A program made the translations under genes and the position numbers. Source: Rhodospirillaceae bacterium SYSU D60007 (GTDB lineage Bacteria > Pseudomonadota > Alphaproteobacteria > Reyranellales > Reyranellaceae). Taken from it: DNA of 64,000 bases. Each line of letters opens with the position of its first letter. The stretch's first letter is position 1. The notes beneath the pieces were generated by a model that was given only the letters and a program-made list of their open reading frames with translations, had not been told where the DNA came from and made no database searches. The stretch lies in assembly GCA_003574685.1 (NCBI GenBank), contig QOCQ01000012.1, positions 1 through 64,000 on the forward strand. Reading direction: 5' to 3'. Positions 38,136 through 48,392 of this stretch are shown one piece after another.

Positions 38136-39653
38136 ATGTCATCCTGGCCGATCCTGTCGCTTGTCACGTTCCTGCCGCTGGTGGGGGCGGCGTGGATCCT
38201 GGCGGTCTGCCGCGAGGACGAAACGGGCGCCAACAACGCGCGCCATGCGGCGCTGTGGACCTCGCTCGTCACCTTCCTCGTGTCCCTGGTGCTTTGGGTG
38301 AACTTCGACCCGAGGAACCCGGGCTTCCAGTTCGTCGAGCGCGCGGAATGGGTGCCTGCGTTCGGCATCAGCTATCACATGGGCGTCGATGGCATCTCGA
38401 TGTTCTTCGTGCTGCTGTCGACCTTCCTGACGCCGCTTTGCGTACTGGCGAGCTGGACGGCGATCGAGAAGCGCGTGCGCGAGTACATGGTTTCCTTCCT
38501 TGTGCTCGAGACCCTGATGGTCGGGATGTTCTGCGCACTCGACTTCGTGGTCTTCTATCTGTTCTTCGAGGGCGTGCTGATCCCGATGTTCCTGATCATC
38601 GGGGTCTGGGGCGGCAAGGATCGCGTCTACGCCGCCTTCAAGTTCTTCCTCTATACGCTCGCCGGCTCGGTGCTGATGCTGCTGGCGATCATCGCCATCT
38701 ACTGGCACGTGGGCAGCACCGACATCGTGCAGGCGATGAACTACGGCAAGCTGCCGTTCGAGTGGCAGTTCTGGCTGTGGCTGGCGTTCTTCGCCTCCTT
38801 CGCCGTCAAGGTGCCGATGTGGCCGGTGCACACCTGGCTGCCGGACGCCCACGTCCAGGCGCCGACGGCCGGTTCGGTGATCCTGGCCGGCGTGCTGCTG
38901 AAGATGGGCGCCTACGGATTCCTGCGCTTCTCGCTGCCCATCATGCCGCTGGCCTCCGAGTACTTCGCGCCGCTGGTCTTCGGGCTCTCCTGCGTGGCCG
39001 TGATCTACACCTCGCTTGTGGCGCTGGTGCAGGAGGACATGAAGAAGCTGATCGCCTATTCGTCAGTGGCGCACATGGGCTTCGTGACGATCGGCATCTT
39101 TGTCGTCAATGCCCAGGGCGTGCAGGGCGCGATCTTCCAGATGCTGAGCCATGGCGTGGTGTCGGCGGCGCTGTTCCTCTGCGTCGGCGTCGTGTACGAC
39201 CGCCTGCACACGCGCGAGATCGCCGATTACGGCGGCCTGGCCGACAACATGCCGAAATACGCGCTGGTGTTCATGGTGTTCACCATGGCGAGCGTCGGCC
39301 TGCCGGGCCTGTCGGGGTTCGTAGGCGAATTTCTGGTGCTGGTTGGTGCCTTCAAGGCCAACACCTGGGTGGCGACGCTGGCGGCAACAGGCATGATCCT
39401 GGGCGCTGCCTATGCGTTGTGGCTGTACCGCAAGGTGGTGTTCGGCATCATCACCCGGGACGCCGTGCGCGCCATGCCTGACATGAGCATGCGCGAGATC
39501 GCGGTATTCGCGCCGCTGGTGCTGGTCACCGTGTGGATGGGCATCTACCCCGCCTCTTTTCTCGACGTGATGGACGCCTCCGTCGCCAAGCTGGTGGCTG
39601 ACTACCAGGCGGCGCTGAAGGCGGCCGGGGCGACCGCATTGCTGGGCCGGTGA
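38136..39653 (+). CDS. nuoM: NADH-quinone oxidoreductase subunit M
   Basis: The 505-residue ND4-type antiporter-like subunit has about 14 helices with the proton-channel residues in [57 protein letters not shown] and [19 protein letters not shown]. It pumps protons in the middle of the membrane arm. It lies 6 bases before nuoN. Confidence 0.97.
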   Translation: MSSWPILSLVTFLPLVGAAWILAVCREDETGANNARHAALWTSLVTFLVSLVLWVNFDPRNPGFQFVERAEWVPAFGISYHMGVDGISMFFVLLSTFLTPLCVLASWTAIEKRVREYMVSFLVLETLMVGMFCALDFVVFYLFFEGVLIPMFLIIGVWGGKDRVYAAFKFFLYTLAGSVLMLLAIIAIYWHVGSTDIVQAMNYGKLPFEWQFWLWLAFFASFAVKVPMWPVHTWLPDAHVQAPTAGSVILAGVLLKMGAYGFLRFSLPIMPLASEYFAPLVFGLSCVAVIYTSLVALVQEDMKKLIAYSSVAHMGFVTIGIFVVNAQGVQGAIFQMLSHGVVSAALFLCVGVVYDRLHTREIADYGGLADNMPKYALVFMVFTMASVGLPGLSGFVGEFLVLVGAFKANTWVATLAATGMILGAAYALWLYRKVVFGIITRDAVRAMPDMSMREIAVFAPLVLVTVWMGIYPASFLDVMDASVAKLVADYQAALKAAGATALLGR

Positions 39654-39659
39654 GACGAT

Positions 39660-41102
39660 ATGGACGGATTGCACAACTGGACCCTGGCAGCGCCGGAGAT
39701 CTTCCTCGCGGCGGCGGCGATGATCCTGCTGATGATCGGAGTCTATCGCGGCGAGCGCGGGGCCGATCTCGTTTCCTCGCTGTGCGTGGCGAGTCTCGGC
39801 ATCGCCATCTTCCTCGTGCTGCGGCTGGAGCACGGCACGGCGTATCACGAGCTGTTCCTGGTCGATGCCTTCACCAAGATGATGAAGGTGCTGTCGCTGC
39901 TGGCCGCTGGAATCGCCATCGTGATGTCGCGCAGCTACTTCGTGCTCGTCGGTGTCTGGCGCTTCGAGTTCCCCGTGCTGGTGCTGCTGGCGACTCTGGG
40001 CATGCTGGTCATGATTTCGGCCAACGATCTCATGACGCTGTATCTCGGGCTGGAGATGCAGTCGCTGGCCCTCTACGTCACGGCCGCCTTCCAGCGCGAC
40101 AGCGAGCGTTCGACCGAGGCGGGCCTGAAGTACTTCGTGCTGAGCTCGGTGGCGTCGGGCATGCTGCTTTACGGCGCCTCGCTGGTCTACGGCTTTGCCG
40201 GGACGACGAGCTTCCCCGGCCTGGCGCGCGGCTTCCTCGCGGGCGATGTGGCGACCGGCGCGATCATCGGGCTGGTCTTCGTGCTGGCCGGGCTGGTGTT
40301 CAAGATTTCCGCCGTGCCCTTCCACATGTGGACGCCCGACGTATACGAAGGCGCGCCGACGCCAGTGACGGCCCTGTTCTCCGTCGCCCCCAAGATCGCG
40401 GCCATGTCGCTGATCGTGTCGGTTGTGATGGGTCCGTTCCGCCCGCTGCTGGCGCAGTGGCAGCAAATCCTCGTGGCGGTGGCGGTGCTGTCCACCATCT
40501 GGGGTGCCATCGCCGCGCTGCGGCAGGAGAACATCAAGCGGCTGATGGCCTATTCCTCCATCGCCAACATGGGCTACGTCGTGCTGGGCCTCGCCGCCGG
40601 CACGGAGGAAGGCGTCCGCTCGGTGGTGATCTACATGATCATCTATCTGGCGATGAACGTCGGCACCTTCGCCGTCATCCTTTCGATGCGGCGCAAGGGC
40701 GTGATGGTCGAGCGCATTTCCGATCTCTCGGGACTCGCCCAGCGCCAGCCGATGATGGCCCTGGCGTTGCTGCTGTTCATGTTCTCGATGGCAGGCATCC
40801 CGCCGCTGGCCGGGTTCTTCGCCAAGCTCAACGTCTTCCTCGCGGCAATCAACGCCGGGCTCTACGTAGCGGCAACCATCGCCGTGCTGGCCTCGGTGGT
40901 GGGCGCCTACTACTACGTGCGCATCGTCAAGGTGATGTACTTCGACGATCCCGCAGAAGCTTTCGACCGGCCGGTCGAGCGCGACATGGCCGTGGTGATG
41001 CTGGCCACGGCGCTCTTCGTCTTCCCTGTCTTCCCGGTCTTCCAGGCGCCGTTCATGAACGGCGCCCAGGCGGCAGCCAAGACGTTCTTCTCCGGAAGAT
41101 GA
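39660..41102 (+). CDS. nuoN: NADH-quinone oxidoreductase subunit N
   Basis: The 480-residue ND2-type subunit has about 14 helices and the motifs [44 protein letters not shown] and [20 protein letters not shown]. It is the last antiporter-like subunit and the end of the nuo cluster. birA follows after 31 bases on the same strand. Confidence 0.97.
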   Translation: MDGLHNWTLAAPEIFLAAAAMILLMIGVYRGERGADLVSSLCVASLGIAIFLVLRLEHGTAYHELFLVDAFTKMMKVLSLLAAGIAIVMSRSYFVLVGVWRFEFPVLVLLATLGMLVMISANDLMTLYLGLEMQSLALYVTAAFQRDSERSTEAGLKYFVLSSVASGMLLYGASLVYGFAGTTSFPGLARGFLAGDVATGAIIGLVFVLAGLVFKISAVPFHMWTPDVYEGAPTPVTALFSVAPKIAAMSLIVSVVMGPFRPLLAQWQQILVAVAVLSTIWGAIAALRQENIKRLMAYSSIANMGYVVLGLAAGTEEGVRSVVIYMIIYLAMNVGTFAVILSMRRKGVMVERISDLSGLAQRQPMMALALLLFMFSMAGIPPLAGFFAKLNVFLAAINAGLYVAATIAVLASVVGAYYYVRIVKVMYFDDPAEAFDRPVERDMAVVMLATALFVFPVFPVFQAPFMNGAQAAAKTFFSGR

Positions 41103-41133
41103 GGATCCGGCGCCGGAAGCGCCGGACGCGGAC

Positions 41134-41892
41134 ATGAAAGATCTGGTCCTTCCGCCGGGATGGACGGCCATCGCCTTTGATTCGATCGGCAGCACCAACG
41201 ACGAGGCGCTGCGGCGCGCGGAGGCGGGCGCGCCCGAAGGCACGGTCATCACCGCCCGGCAGCAGCAGGGCGGGCGCGGCCGGCGCGGCCGGAGCTGGAG
41301 CTCGCCGCCCGGCAACGCCTACAGCTCCACCATCGTGCGGCCGGACTGTGCGCCGGAGCGCGCCGCCCAGCTCGGCTTCGCGACGGCACTGGCCGTGAGC
41401 GACGCCGCCCTCGCCAGATTGCCGCTGGACAGGCAAGTACGGCTCAAATGGCCCAACGATGTGCTGGTCGATGGCGCCAAGATCGCCGGCATCCTGCTGG
41501 AGTCCTCCATCGGTGGCGACGGGCGGGTCGCGCATGTGGTGATCGGCACCGGCATCAATGTTGCCGCAGCACCGTCCGCAGGCGCGGCAGGCTATGCTGC
41601 GGCGAGCCTGCACGATCTCGGCGACACGCGCGAGGCGCCGGCCGTGCTGCAGGCGTATCTGGGTGCGCTGGCGGCGCGTCTGGCGCAATGGCGGGACGGC
41701 TTCGCAGGGACCCGCGCGGACTGGCTGGCGCGCGCGGCGTGGCTTGGCGACACCGTAGCGGTTTCGCAGGGCGACGAACGCATTGAAGGGCGTTTCGTTG
41801 GGCTTGACGCCGATGGGGCGCTGCTGCTGCAACCGGCAAGCGGGCCGGTGCGCCGCATCGTCTCGGGCGAGGTATTCCGCCCACTGGCATAG
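41134..41892 (+). CDS. birA: Biotin--[acetyl-CoA-carboxylase] ligase (no DNA-binding domain)
   Basis: The 252-residue enzyme starts directly with the catalytic domain: SIGSTNDEA (18-26), the biotinyl-AMP loop GGRGRRGRSW (46-55), LKWPNDVLVDGAKIAGIL and GIGINV. It also has a C-terminal SH3-like domain. It lacks the N-terminal winged helix of E. coli BirA, so it is a ligase and not a repressor. It biotinylates carboxyl carrier proteins. Its place between nuoN and coaX is typical of alphaproteobacteria. Confidence 0.95.
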   Translation: MKDLVLPPGWTAIAFDSIGSTNDEALRRAEAGAPEGTVITARQQQGGRGRRGRSWSSPPGNAYSSTIVRPDCAPERAAQLGFATALAVSDAALARLPLDRQVRLKWPNDVLVDGAKIAGILLESSIGGDGRVAHVVIGTGINVAAAPSAGAAGYAAASLHDLGDTREAPAVLQAYLGALAARLAQWRDGFAGTRADWLARAAWLGDTVAVSQGDERIEGRFVGLDADGALLLQPASGPVRRIVSGEVFRPLA

Positions 41893-41904
41893 CAGGAGGG
41901 GCCC

Positions 41905-42681
41905 ATGCTGCTGGCGCTCGACATCGGCAACACCAACAGCAAGTTCGCGCTGTTCCAGGGTGAAGAGCTGGTGGCCCAGTGGCGGCTGCGCACCGAGGGC
42001 AAGCGCACGGCCGACGAATACGCCGTCTGGCTGAGCCAGCTCATGGACCTCAAGGGCATGCGGCTTGGCGATATCCGCGGCGTGATCATCGCCTCGGTGG
42101 TGCCGGCGGCCTTGTTCAACCTGAAGCGCCTGTGCGAGAGCTACTTCGACGTCGAGCCGCTGGTCGTGGGGGAACCCAACGTCGAGCTGGGCGTGAAAGT
42201 GCTGATCGACCGACCGCAGGAAGCAGGCGCGGACCGGCTGGTCGATGCCATCGCCGGCTACAAGAAATATGGCGGCCCTCTGATCGTGATCGATTTCGGC
42301 AGCGGCACGACGTTCGAGGTGGTTGACCGCGACGGCAATTTCCGCGGCGGCGCCATCGCGCCGGGTATCGAGCTGTCGATCGAGGCCTTCTACCTGATGA
42401 CGGCGCGCCTGCCGCGCATCCGCGTCGACAAGCCGGCGAGCGTCATCGGCCGGTCAACGATCTCGGCGATGCAGTCGGGCATCTTCTGGGGCTATGTCGG
42501 CCTGATCGAAAGTCTGGTGTCGCGCATCCAGGCCGAGTTCGGCGAGCCGATGAAGGTGATCGCCACCGGCGGGCTGGCGCCGGTGTTCGAGGCGGAAACG
42601 AAGGTCATCCAAGCCATCGAGCCCGACCTCACGCTTTACGGCCTGCTCGAAATCTGGCACCGCAACCGGCCCCCGGCATGA
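41905..42681 (+). CDS. coaX: Type III pantothenate kinase
   Basis: The 258-residue ASKHA-fold kinase has the phosphate loop LDIGNTNSKF (5-14), GADR (108-111), DFGSGTTFEVVD (130-141) and GGAIAPG. It phosphorylates pantothenate in the first step of coenzyme A synthesis and is typically insensitive to feedback by acetyl-CoA. It lies 12 bases after birA. Confidence 0.96.
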   Translation: MLLALDIGNTNSKFALFQGEELVAQWRLRTEGKRTADEYAVWLSQLMDLKGMRLGDIRGVIIASVVPAALFNLKRLCESYFDVEPLVVGEPNVELGVKVLIDRPQEAGADRLVDAIAGYKKYGGPLIVIDFGSGTTFEVVDRDGNFRGGAIAPGIELSIEAFYLMTARLPRIRVDKPASVIGRSTISAMQSGIFWGYVGLIESLVSRIQAEFGEPMKVIATGGLAPVFEAETKVIQAIEPDLTLYGLLEIWHRNRPPA

Positions 42682-42702
42682 TGGCGAAGGGCAACCCAAC
42701 AA

Positions 42703-42842
42703 CCTTCCCCCGCAGGGGGAAGGTGCCCCGAAGGGGCAGAAGGGGGATGGTGCAACCGGCTTGTTATCCCGTCTTTGGCGCGGTGTTTGTTGAGGCATCC
42801 CCCTTCCGGCGCTGCGCGCCACCTTCCCCCTCCGGGGGAAGG
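42703..42842. repeat. REPIN-like paired-hairpin element between coaX and rnj
   Basis: Hairpins 42703-42723 and 42822-42842 (CCTTCCCCC arms) face each other. The left arm carries the GCCCCGAAGGGGC sub-hairpin and the right arm the GGCGCTGCGCGCC sub-hairpin, the reverse orientation of the nuoL-nuoM copy. The interior includes TGTTGAGGCATCCCCCTTCC, also seen in the 49.7-kb copy. Confidence 0.85.
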
Positions 42843-42862
42843 TTTAAAGAAGGCGAGCCGGC

Positions 42863-44521
42863 ATGACGACGCCCGGCGACGAGCTGTTGTTCTTGCCACT
42901 GGGCGGGGCCGGCGAGATCGGGATGAACCTCAATCTCTACGGCTGCCGCGGCAAGTGGCTGATGCTCGATCTCGGCGTCACCTTTGCCGACGAGTCGATG
43001 CCGGGCCTCGACGTGCTGATGCCGGATCCGGCCTTCATCGTCGAACGGCGCGACGATCTGCTGGGCATCGTGCTGACGCACGCGCATGAGGATCACCTCG
43101 GCGCGGTGCCCGATCTCTGGCCGCTGCTGCGCTGTCCTGTTTATGCCACGCCGTTCGCGGCGTCGGTGCTGGGGCGCAAGCTGCATGAAGCCGGCCTGCA
43201 GGACGAGGTGCCGGTCACCGTCGTGCCGCTGGGTGGCAAGCTGTCGCTGCCGCCCTTCGAGCTGGAGCTGGTCACCATGACCCACTCCATCCCCGAGCCC
43301 AACGCCGTGGCAGTGCGCACGCCGCATGGTCTGGTGCTGCACACCGGCGACTGGAAGATCGACCCCGCACCGCTGATCGGCGAAGTGACGGACGAGGCGG
43401 CGTTGCGGCGGCTGGGCACGGAGGGCGTGCTGGCGATGGTCTGCGACTCGACCAACGTCTTTGTCGAGGGCGAGGCCGGTTCGGAATCCGAGGTGCGCAC
43501 GAAGCTGGCGGAGGTGATCCGCCACCGCCAGGCATTGGTGGCTGTAACATGCTTTGCTTCCAACCTCGCGCGCGTGGAAAGCGTGGCGAAGGCAGCGGTC
43601 GCGGCTGACCGGCATCCCGTGCTCGTGGGGCGCGCGCTGCATCGCATGGTCGAGGCGGCGCAAGAGAACGGCTATCTCACGGATTTTCCACCCACTGTCG
43701 GCGAGCGCGATGCCGGCTGGCTGCCGCGTGAGAAGGTCTGCCTGATCTGCACCGGCAGCCAGGGTGAGCCGCGCGCGGCGCTCGCGCGACTGGCATCGGG
43801 CGAGAACCGCGACATCACGCTGCGGCCCGGCGATACCGTGGTCTTCTCCTCGCGCGTCATTCCCGGCAACGAGAAGGCGATCGGCCGGCTGCAGAACCAG
43901 CTCGCCGCCATGGGCGTCGAGATCGTCACCGACCGCGATGCCGACATCCACGTCTCCGGCCATCCCGCCCGCGATGAGTTGATCCGGCTCTACCAGTGGG
44001 TGCGTCCGCAGATTGCTGTGCCCGTTCATGGCGAGCAGCGGCATCTGGTGGAGCATGCCGCACTCGCCAGGGAGTGCCAGGTGCCGGCCGCCATCGTGGC
44101 GCCCAATGGCAGCCTGGTTCGGCTGGCGCCAGGTCCTGCCGTGGTCATCGATCATGTGCCGACAGGCCGCCTGGCACGGGATGGGACGCGACTGGTGTCG
44201 ATCGACGATTCCGGCCTGAGAGATCGCCGCAAGATGCTGTGGAATGGCTCGGCCGTCGCGACCCTGGTGCTGGACGGCACCGGCCGTCCGCTCACGGCCC
44301 CGAAGTTGACGGTGCAGGGGCTGGGCGGCGACCCCGCGGCCATTGAGGAGGCGGTGGCCGCCTGCATCGATGCGCTACGCGCCTCGGTGGCGGATTTGAG
44401 CGACAGCGAGGCGCGCGACGATGCCACTGTGGCCGAGGCGGCGCGCCGCGCGGTGCGCCGTGTCTTCAAGTCGCGGTTCGACAAGAAGCCGTTGACGGAA
44501 ATGCAGGTGGTCCGCATTTAA
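42863..44521 (+). CDS. rnj: Ribonuclease J
   Basis: The 552-residue protein has a metallo-beta-lactamase/beta-CASP nuclease core with the zinc motif HAHEDH (73-78), a DSTNVF segment after the first domain, beta-CASP motifs (CFASNLARVESV, CTGSQGEPRAALARLASGE), VSGHPARDEL and a C-terminal domain ending at VVRI. It is a 5'-3' exonuclease and endonuclease acting on mRNA and rRNA. It follows the coaX-associated hairpin element. The coaX-rnj-mce order is common in alphaproteobacteria. Confidence 0.95.
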   Translation: MTTPGDELLFLPLGGAGEIGMNLNLYGCRGKWLMLDLGVTFADESMPGLDVLMPDPAFIVERRDDLLGIVLTHAHEDHLGAVPDLWPLLRCPVYATPFAASVLGRKLHEAGLQDEVPVTVVPLGGKLSLPPFELELVTMTHSIPEPNAVAVRTPHGLVLHTGDWKIDPAPLIGEVTDEAALRRLGTEGVLAMVCDSTNVFVEGEAGSESEVRTKLAEVIRHRQALVAVTCFASNLARVESVAKAAVAADRHPVLVGRALHRMVEAAQENGYLTDFPPTVGERDAGWLPREKVCLICTGSQGEPRAALARLASGENRDITLRPGDTVVFSSRVIPGNEKAIGRLQNQLAAMGVEIVTDRDADIHVSGHPARDELIRLYQWVRPQIAVPVHGEQRHLVEHAALARECQVPAAIVAPNGSLVRLAPGPAVVIDHVPTGRLARDGTRLVSIDDSGLRDRRKMLWNGSAVATLVLDGTGRPLTAPKLTVQGLGGDPAAIEEAVAACIDALRASVADLSDSEARDDATVAEAARRAVRRVFKSRFDKKPLTEMQVVRI

Positions 44522-44551
44522 CAGGAAGATTTCTGGCTCCCGGAGAGCATC

Positions 44552-44956
44552 ATGATCGGCCGGCTCAACCACATTGCGATCGCCGTTCCCGACCTCGGCA
44601 AGGCGGCGGCGCTGTATCGCGATACCATGGGGGCCAGGGTCAGCGATCCGGTGCCGCAGCCCGCGCACGGCGTGACGGTGGTGTTCGTGGAGCTGCCCAA
44701 CACCAAGATCGAATTGCTGCATCCGCTGGGCGAGAAGTCGCCGATCGCCAATTTCCTGGCGCGCAATGCCGATGGCGGCATTCATCACGTCTGCTACGAG
44801 GTCGAGGACATCTACCAGGCGCGCGACCAACTCAAGGCCAAGGGCGCCCGCGTGCTGGGCGACGGCGAACCCAAAATCGGCGCCCACGACAAGCCGGTGC
44901 TGTTCCTCCACCCCAAGGATTTCAACGGCACCCTGATCGAGATCGAGCAGGTGTAG
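44552..44956 (+). CDS. mce: Methylmalonyl-CoA epimerase
   Basis: The 134-residue vicinal-oxygen-chelate protein matches the epimerase family in full: LNHIAIAVPDLGKAAALYRDTMGA, metal ligands H7 and the glutamates in IELLHPLGE and LIEIEQ, and GGIHHVCYEVEDI. It interconverts the (R) and (S) forms of methylmalonyl-CoA in propionyl-CoA catabolism. It is located 30 bases after rnj. Confidence 0.95.
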   Translation: MIGRLNHIAIAVPDLGKAAALYRDTMGARVSDPVPQPAHGVTVVFVELPNTKIELLHPLGEKSPIANFLARNADGGIHHVCYEVEDIYQARDQLKAKGARVLGDGEPKIGAHDKPVLFLHPKDFNGTLIEIEQV

Positions 44957-44967
44957 TGCGCCATTAA

Positions 44968-44989
44968 CCTTCCCCCTCCGGGGGGAAGA
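44968..44989. repeat. Solo hairpin of the REPIN family
   Basis: A single CTTCCCCC...GGGGGAAG stem lies in the 57-base mce-DUF1467 gap with no partner arm and no adjacent sub-hairpin. It is probably a decayed or single REP unit of the same family as the paired elements. Confidence 0.7.
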
Positions 44990-45013
44990 TTAGTGAAGTA
45001 CCGGAGCGTGCCC

Positions 45014-45253
45014 ATGAGCTGGGCGACGGGCGTCATGGTTTTTGTCGTCATCTGGTGGACGGTCGTGTTCGCCGTCCTGCCGCTGGGCGTGCGCCGGGCC
45101 GAGGACCTTGTGCCCGGTGCCGACCGCGGCGCGCCGCAGCGGCCTGACCTCGTCCGCAAGGCGCTCATCACCACCGCGATCACCGCGGTGCTGTGGCTTT
45201 TTTGGTACGTCGCCTGGGTGCTCGATATTTTCGGTCTGCGGCTTGCCGGATAG
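45014..45253 (+). CDS. DUF1467 family small membrane protein
   Basis: The 79-residue protein has two predicted helices, about 6-25 (MVFVVIWWTVVFAVLPLGV) and 52-73 (TTAITAVLWLFWYVAWVLDI). Between them is a short arginine-containing, proline-rich loop. This matches the alphaproteobacterial DUF1467 family, usually found beside mce and proS as here. The ATG at 45014 (MSWATG) is preferred, with GGAG 8 bases upstream; a 7-residue longer frame exists. Function unknown. Confidence 0.85.
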   Translation: MSWATGVMVFVVIWWTVVFAVLPLGVRRAEDLVPGADRGAPQRPDLVRKALITTAITAVLWLFWYVAWVLDIFGLRLAG

Positions 45254-45553
45254 CGCGCCACTCCGCCCAAAAAACAAACGGTAAATCCCGGAGGATTTAC
45301 CGTTCGTACGCGCAGCGGCTTGTCTCTCGCACGGTTCTGGTGCCGTGGCTGCCCTTTCCGGGCGTCGTTCCTCCCTCAAACTCGGGCTCCGGGCCAAGGC
45401 CCCAACTCCCGACCGCGCGTTTCTAGCGGAACACGAAACGCCTGCCTAGGAATTTTTCTTGCGAGTGGACACTTATTTTTGAAATCCCGAGCGAATTTGC
45501 GGTTCGTTCGTCGTCATACCATTTCACCGAAAGCGCTTCGCGAAACGTAGCAA
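45254..45553. other. 300-base gap with local hairpins, possible 3' UTR or small RNA
   Basis: No protein gene is supported. The gap is unusually AT-rich at 45440-45553. It holds a GCGTTTC...GAAACGC stem near 45414-45438 and the minus-facing terminator at 45269-45304. On the minus strand it is downstream of the purine permease and could be a long 3' UTR or a separate small RNA ending at that terminator. Confidence 0.45.
45269..45304 (-). terminator. Rho-independent terminator facing the minus strand
   Basis: A perfect 12-bp stem (AACGGTAAATCC at 45277-45288 with its complement at 45293-45304, loop CGGA) is followed on the minus strand by TTTGTTTTTTGG. On the plus strand no T-run follows. It therefore most likely ends transcription coming from the permease gene about 250 bases upstream. 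Confidence 0.8.
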
Positions 45554-46849
45554 TTAGCCGATGACGGCGAACTTGACCACGAACAACACGGCGAGAATCG
45601 CCACCGCCGGATGCACGTCATTGAAGCGGCCTGCCGCAACCTTGATCGCGGCGTAACTGATGAATCCGAAGGCAATGCCCTCGGCGATCGAGAACGTGAA
45701 CGGCATCGCCAGCGCCGTCACCACGGCCGGCGCGGCCTCGGTGACGTCATCCCACTCGATCTCGGTCAGGCCACGCGCCATCAGGCAGGCGACGTAGAGC
45801 AGGGCGGGCGCCGTGGCCCATGCCGGCACCGAGCCGGCGAGCGGCGCGAAGAACAGCGCCAGCAGGAACAGGACGGCGACGACAACACCCGTCAGCCCGG
45901 TGCGACCGCCGGCGTTGATACCTGACGCGCTCTCGATATAGCTGGTGGTGGTCGAAGTGCCGATGGCCGCGCCCAGCATCGCCGCCGAGGAGTCGGCAAT
46001 CAGGGCCCGGCCCAGCCGCGGCACCTTGCCGTCCTTGCCGATGAACCCGCCGCGATGCGCCAGCCCGATCAGGGTGCCGGTATTGTCGAACAGGTCCACG
46101 AACAGGAAGGCGAAGATCACCGTCACCAGCCCCACGTTCAGGGCCCCGGCGAGGTCCATCTGCAGGAACACCGGGCTGATATCAGGCGGGAGCTGCACGA
46201 CGCCCGAGAAGGTCGCGCCCGTAGGCAGCAGCCACGAGGCGATGGAGACGGCCAGCACGCCGATGATGACCCCGCCCGGAATGCGCCAGTGCTCCAGCGC
46301 CGCGATCACCACGAAGCCAGCGGCGGCCAGGATCACCGGCCAGCTCCTGAGATCGCCGGCCGTCAGCAGGGTGGCGGGATGGTCCACCACGATTTTGGCG
46401 CCTTGCAGCGCAATCAGGGCCAGGAACAGGCCGATGCCCGCGGCGATCGCCATCTTCAGCGAGTGGGGAATGGCGTTGACGATCCATTCCCGCACCGGCA
46501 GCACGCTCAGGATCAGGAACAGCACGCCGGAGATGAACACGCAGCCCAGCGCCACCTGCCACGGGTACTGCATGCCCAGCACAACGGTGAACGCGAAATA
46601 GGCGTTCAGCCCCATGCCGGGCGCCAGCGCGATGGGATAGTTCGCGAGAAAGGCCATCAGCAGCGTACCGATAGCTGCCGCCACGCACGTCGCCACGAAC
46701 ACCGCGTCGCGCGGCATGCCTGCCTTGGAGAGAATGTCCGGATTGACGAAGATGATGTAGGCCATGGTCAGGAAAGTCGTGATCCCGGCCAGAACCTCCG
46801 TGCGGACGTTTGTCCTGTTTTCTTGAAGCTTGAAAAGCGATTCCAGCAT
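45554..46849 (-). CDS. AzgA-type NCS2 purine permease (adenine/guanine/hypoxanthine)
   Basis: The 431-residue membrane protein has about 12-14 helices. It opens with the AzgA pattern RTEVLAGITTFLTMAYIIFVNPDIL and has LAPGMGLNAYFAF, SYIESASGINAGGRTGLTGVVVA and SIAEGIAFGFISYAAIKV. It imports purine bases, probably by proton symport. The ATG at 46849 is chosen (AGAGAGG 3 bases upstream); the longer frame to 46909 crosses the upstream region. It is divergent from proS and stands alone on the minus strand within a plus-strand housekeeping stretch. Confidence 0.92.
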   Translation of the reverse strand: MLESLFKLQENRTNVRTEVLAGITTFLTMAYIIFVNPDILSKAGMPRDAVFVATCVAAAIGTLLMAFLANYPIALAPGMGLNAYFAFTVVLGMQYPWQVALGCVFISGVLFLILSVLPVREWIVNAIPHSLKMAIAAGIGLFLALIALQGAKIVVDHPATLLTAGDLRSWPVILAAAGFVVIAALEHWRIPGGVIIGVLAVSIASWLLPTGATFSGVVQLPPDISPVFLQMDLAGALNVGLVTVIFAFLFVDLFDNTGTLIGLAHRGGFIGKDGKVPRLGRALIADSSAAMLGAAIGTSTTTSYIESASGINAGGRTGLTGVVVAVLFLLALFFAPLAGSVPAWATAPALLYVACLMARGLTEIEWDDVTEAAPAVVTALAMPFTFSIAEGIAFGFISYAAIKVAAGRFNDVHPAVAILAVLFVVKFAVIG

Positions 46850-46966
46850 CGACCTCTCTCCCCCGTCACCGCCGCGCCGATTGTGCGAAACAGGCAGGTA
46901 GCGGACCACTCGCCGGTTCGCGATTCCTGGGGAAAATCAGGCTGCGGCTGAAATTGCGCCGCCGGT

Positions 46967-46995
46967 TTGCCTTCCAGGCACAGCTTGCCTAAATT
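46967..46995 (+). promoter_or_regulatory. Housekeeping-type promoter for proS
   Basis: TTGCCT (46967-46972) and TAAATT (46990-46995) with a 17-base spacer lie 52 bases before the proS start codon, in the 197-base divergent gap with the permease gene. Confidence 0.5.
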
Positions 46996-47046
46996 CCCGC
47001 ATCTTCTTCCCCGCAAGCTTCCGAACCCGCCCACAGGTCCGACACG

Positions 47047-48366
47047 ATGCGCCTGAGCCAGTACTTCCTGCCCACACTGCGCGAGAATCCGGCCGAGGCG
47101 CAGATCGTGTCGCATCGCCTGATGCTGCGCGCCGGGATGATCCGCCAGCAGGCTGCCGGCATCTATGCCTGGCTGCCGCTGGGCTACCGCGTGCTGCGCA
47201 ACATCGAGCACATTGTGCGCGAGGAGCAGGACGCCTCCGGTGCGCAGGAGGTGCTGATGCCGACTATCCAGTCGGCCGAGCTATGGCGCGAGAGCGGCCG
47301 CTACGATGCGTATGGGCCGGAGATGCTGCGCATCCGCGACCGCCACGGCCGCGAGATGCTCTACGGCCCCACCAACGAGGAGGTGATCACCACCATCTTC
47401 CGTGACGGTGTGAAGAGCTACCGCGACTTGCCGAAGAACCTCTATCACATCCAGTGGAAGTTCCGCGACGAGGTGCGGCCACGCTTCGGGGTCATGCGCG
47501 GGCGGGAATTCCTGATGAAGGACAATTACTCCTTCGACATCGACAAGGCCGGCGCAACGCGCTCCTACAACAAGATGTTCGTGGCCTATCTGCGCACCTT
47601 CGCGCGCATGGGGCTGAAGGCGATTCCCATGCAGGCGGAAACCGGTCCCATCGGCGGCGACCTCAGCCACGAGTTCATCATCCTTGCCGACACCGGCGAG
47701 AGCGCGGTGTTTTGCGACAGAGGGCTGGTCGACAAGGACATCCTGGGGCGCGCCATCGACTACGAGGCGGACTTGCAGCCGCTGGTCAACGAGTGGACCG
47801 CGCTCTACGCCGCCACCGACGAAAAGCACGACCAGGCCAAATTCGAGGCCGAGGTGCCGCCGGACCGGCGGCTGTCCGCAAGGGGCATCGAGGTCGGCCA
47901 TATCTTCTATTTCGGCACCAATTACTCCGCGCCGATGAACGCGGTGGTATCGGGTCCGAAGGGCGAGCCGATCATCCCCGAGATGGGATCGTACGGCATC
48001 GGCGTGTCGCGCCTGGTGGGTGCGATCATCGAGGCAAGCCATGACGATGCCGGCATCATATGGCCCGAATCGGTGGCGCCCTTCAGGGTCGGCCTGCTGA
48101 ACCTGAAGCCGGACGACGCGGCGGTGAGCCGGGCCTGCACGGAACTCTATGCCGGTCTCAAGGGGAAGGGCGTCGAAGTTCTCTATGACGATCGCGACCT
48201 GCGGCCGGGCGCGAAGTTTGCCGACATGGACCTGATCGGCCTTCCCTGGCAGGTGATCATCGGGCCCAAGGGGCTGGCGGCCGGCAAGGCGGAGGTCAAG
48301 GCCAGGGCCGGCGGCCAGCGAGAGGAAATTCCGCTCGAGTCGGTCGTGCCGAAGTTCACGTCGTAG
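47047..48366 (+). CDS. proS: Proline--tRNA ligase (short form without editing insertion)
   Basis: The 439-residue class II synthetase has [25 protein letters not shown], motif 2 region [10 protein letters not shown]...[24 protein letters not shown] and motif 3 [13 protein letters not shown], followed by an anticodon-binding domain. It lacks the INS editing domain of about 180 residues present in E. coli ProS (572 residues), as usual for alphaproteobacteria. It charges tRNA-Pro. Confidence 0.97.
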   Translation: MRLSQYFLPTLRENPAEAQIVSHRLMLRAGMIRQQAAGIYAWLPLGYRVLRNIEHIVREEQDASGAQEVLMPTIQSAELWRESGRYDAYGPEMLRIRDRHGREMLYGPTNEEVITTIFRDGVKSYRDLPKNLYHIQWKFRDEVRPRFGVMRGREFLMKDNYSFDIDKAGATRSYNKMFVAYLRTFARMGLKAIPMQAETGPIGGDLSHEFIILADTGESAVFCDRGLVDKDILGRAIDYEADLQPLVNEWTALYAATDEKHDQAKFEAEVPPDRRLSARGIEVGHIFYFGTNYSAPMNAVVSGPKGEPIIPEMGSYGIGVSRLVGAIIEASHDDAGIIWPESVAPFRVGLLNLKPDDAAVSRACTELYAGLKGKGVEVLYDDRDLRPGAKFADMDLIGLPWQVIIGPKGLAAGKAEVKARAGGQREEIPLESVVPKFTS

Positions 48367-48392
48367 AAGCGGCGCGAACACCCGGACACCCG

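Noticed and set aside
39063-41315. A 750-codon minus-strand frame opposite nuoM/nuoN
   Set aside because: Spans the boundary of two real genes and has shadow composition.
42703-42842. Intrinsic terminator between coaX and rnj
   Set aside because: The hairpins are strong but lack T-runs and match the dispersed element family; continuation of the operon is more likely.
45193-45426. A 77-codon plus-strand frame extending past the DUF1467 gene
   Set aside because: Out of frame with DUF1467 and composed of repeat and hairpin sequence; no ribosome site.
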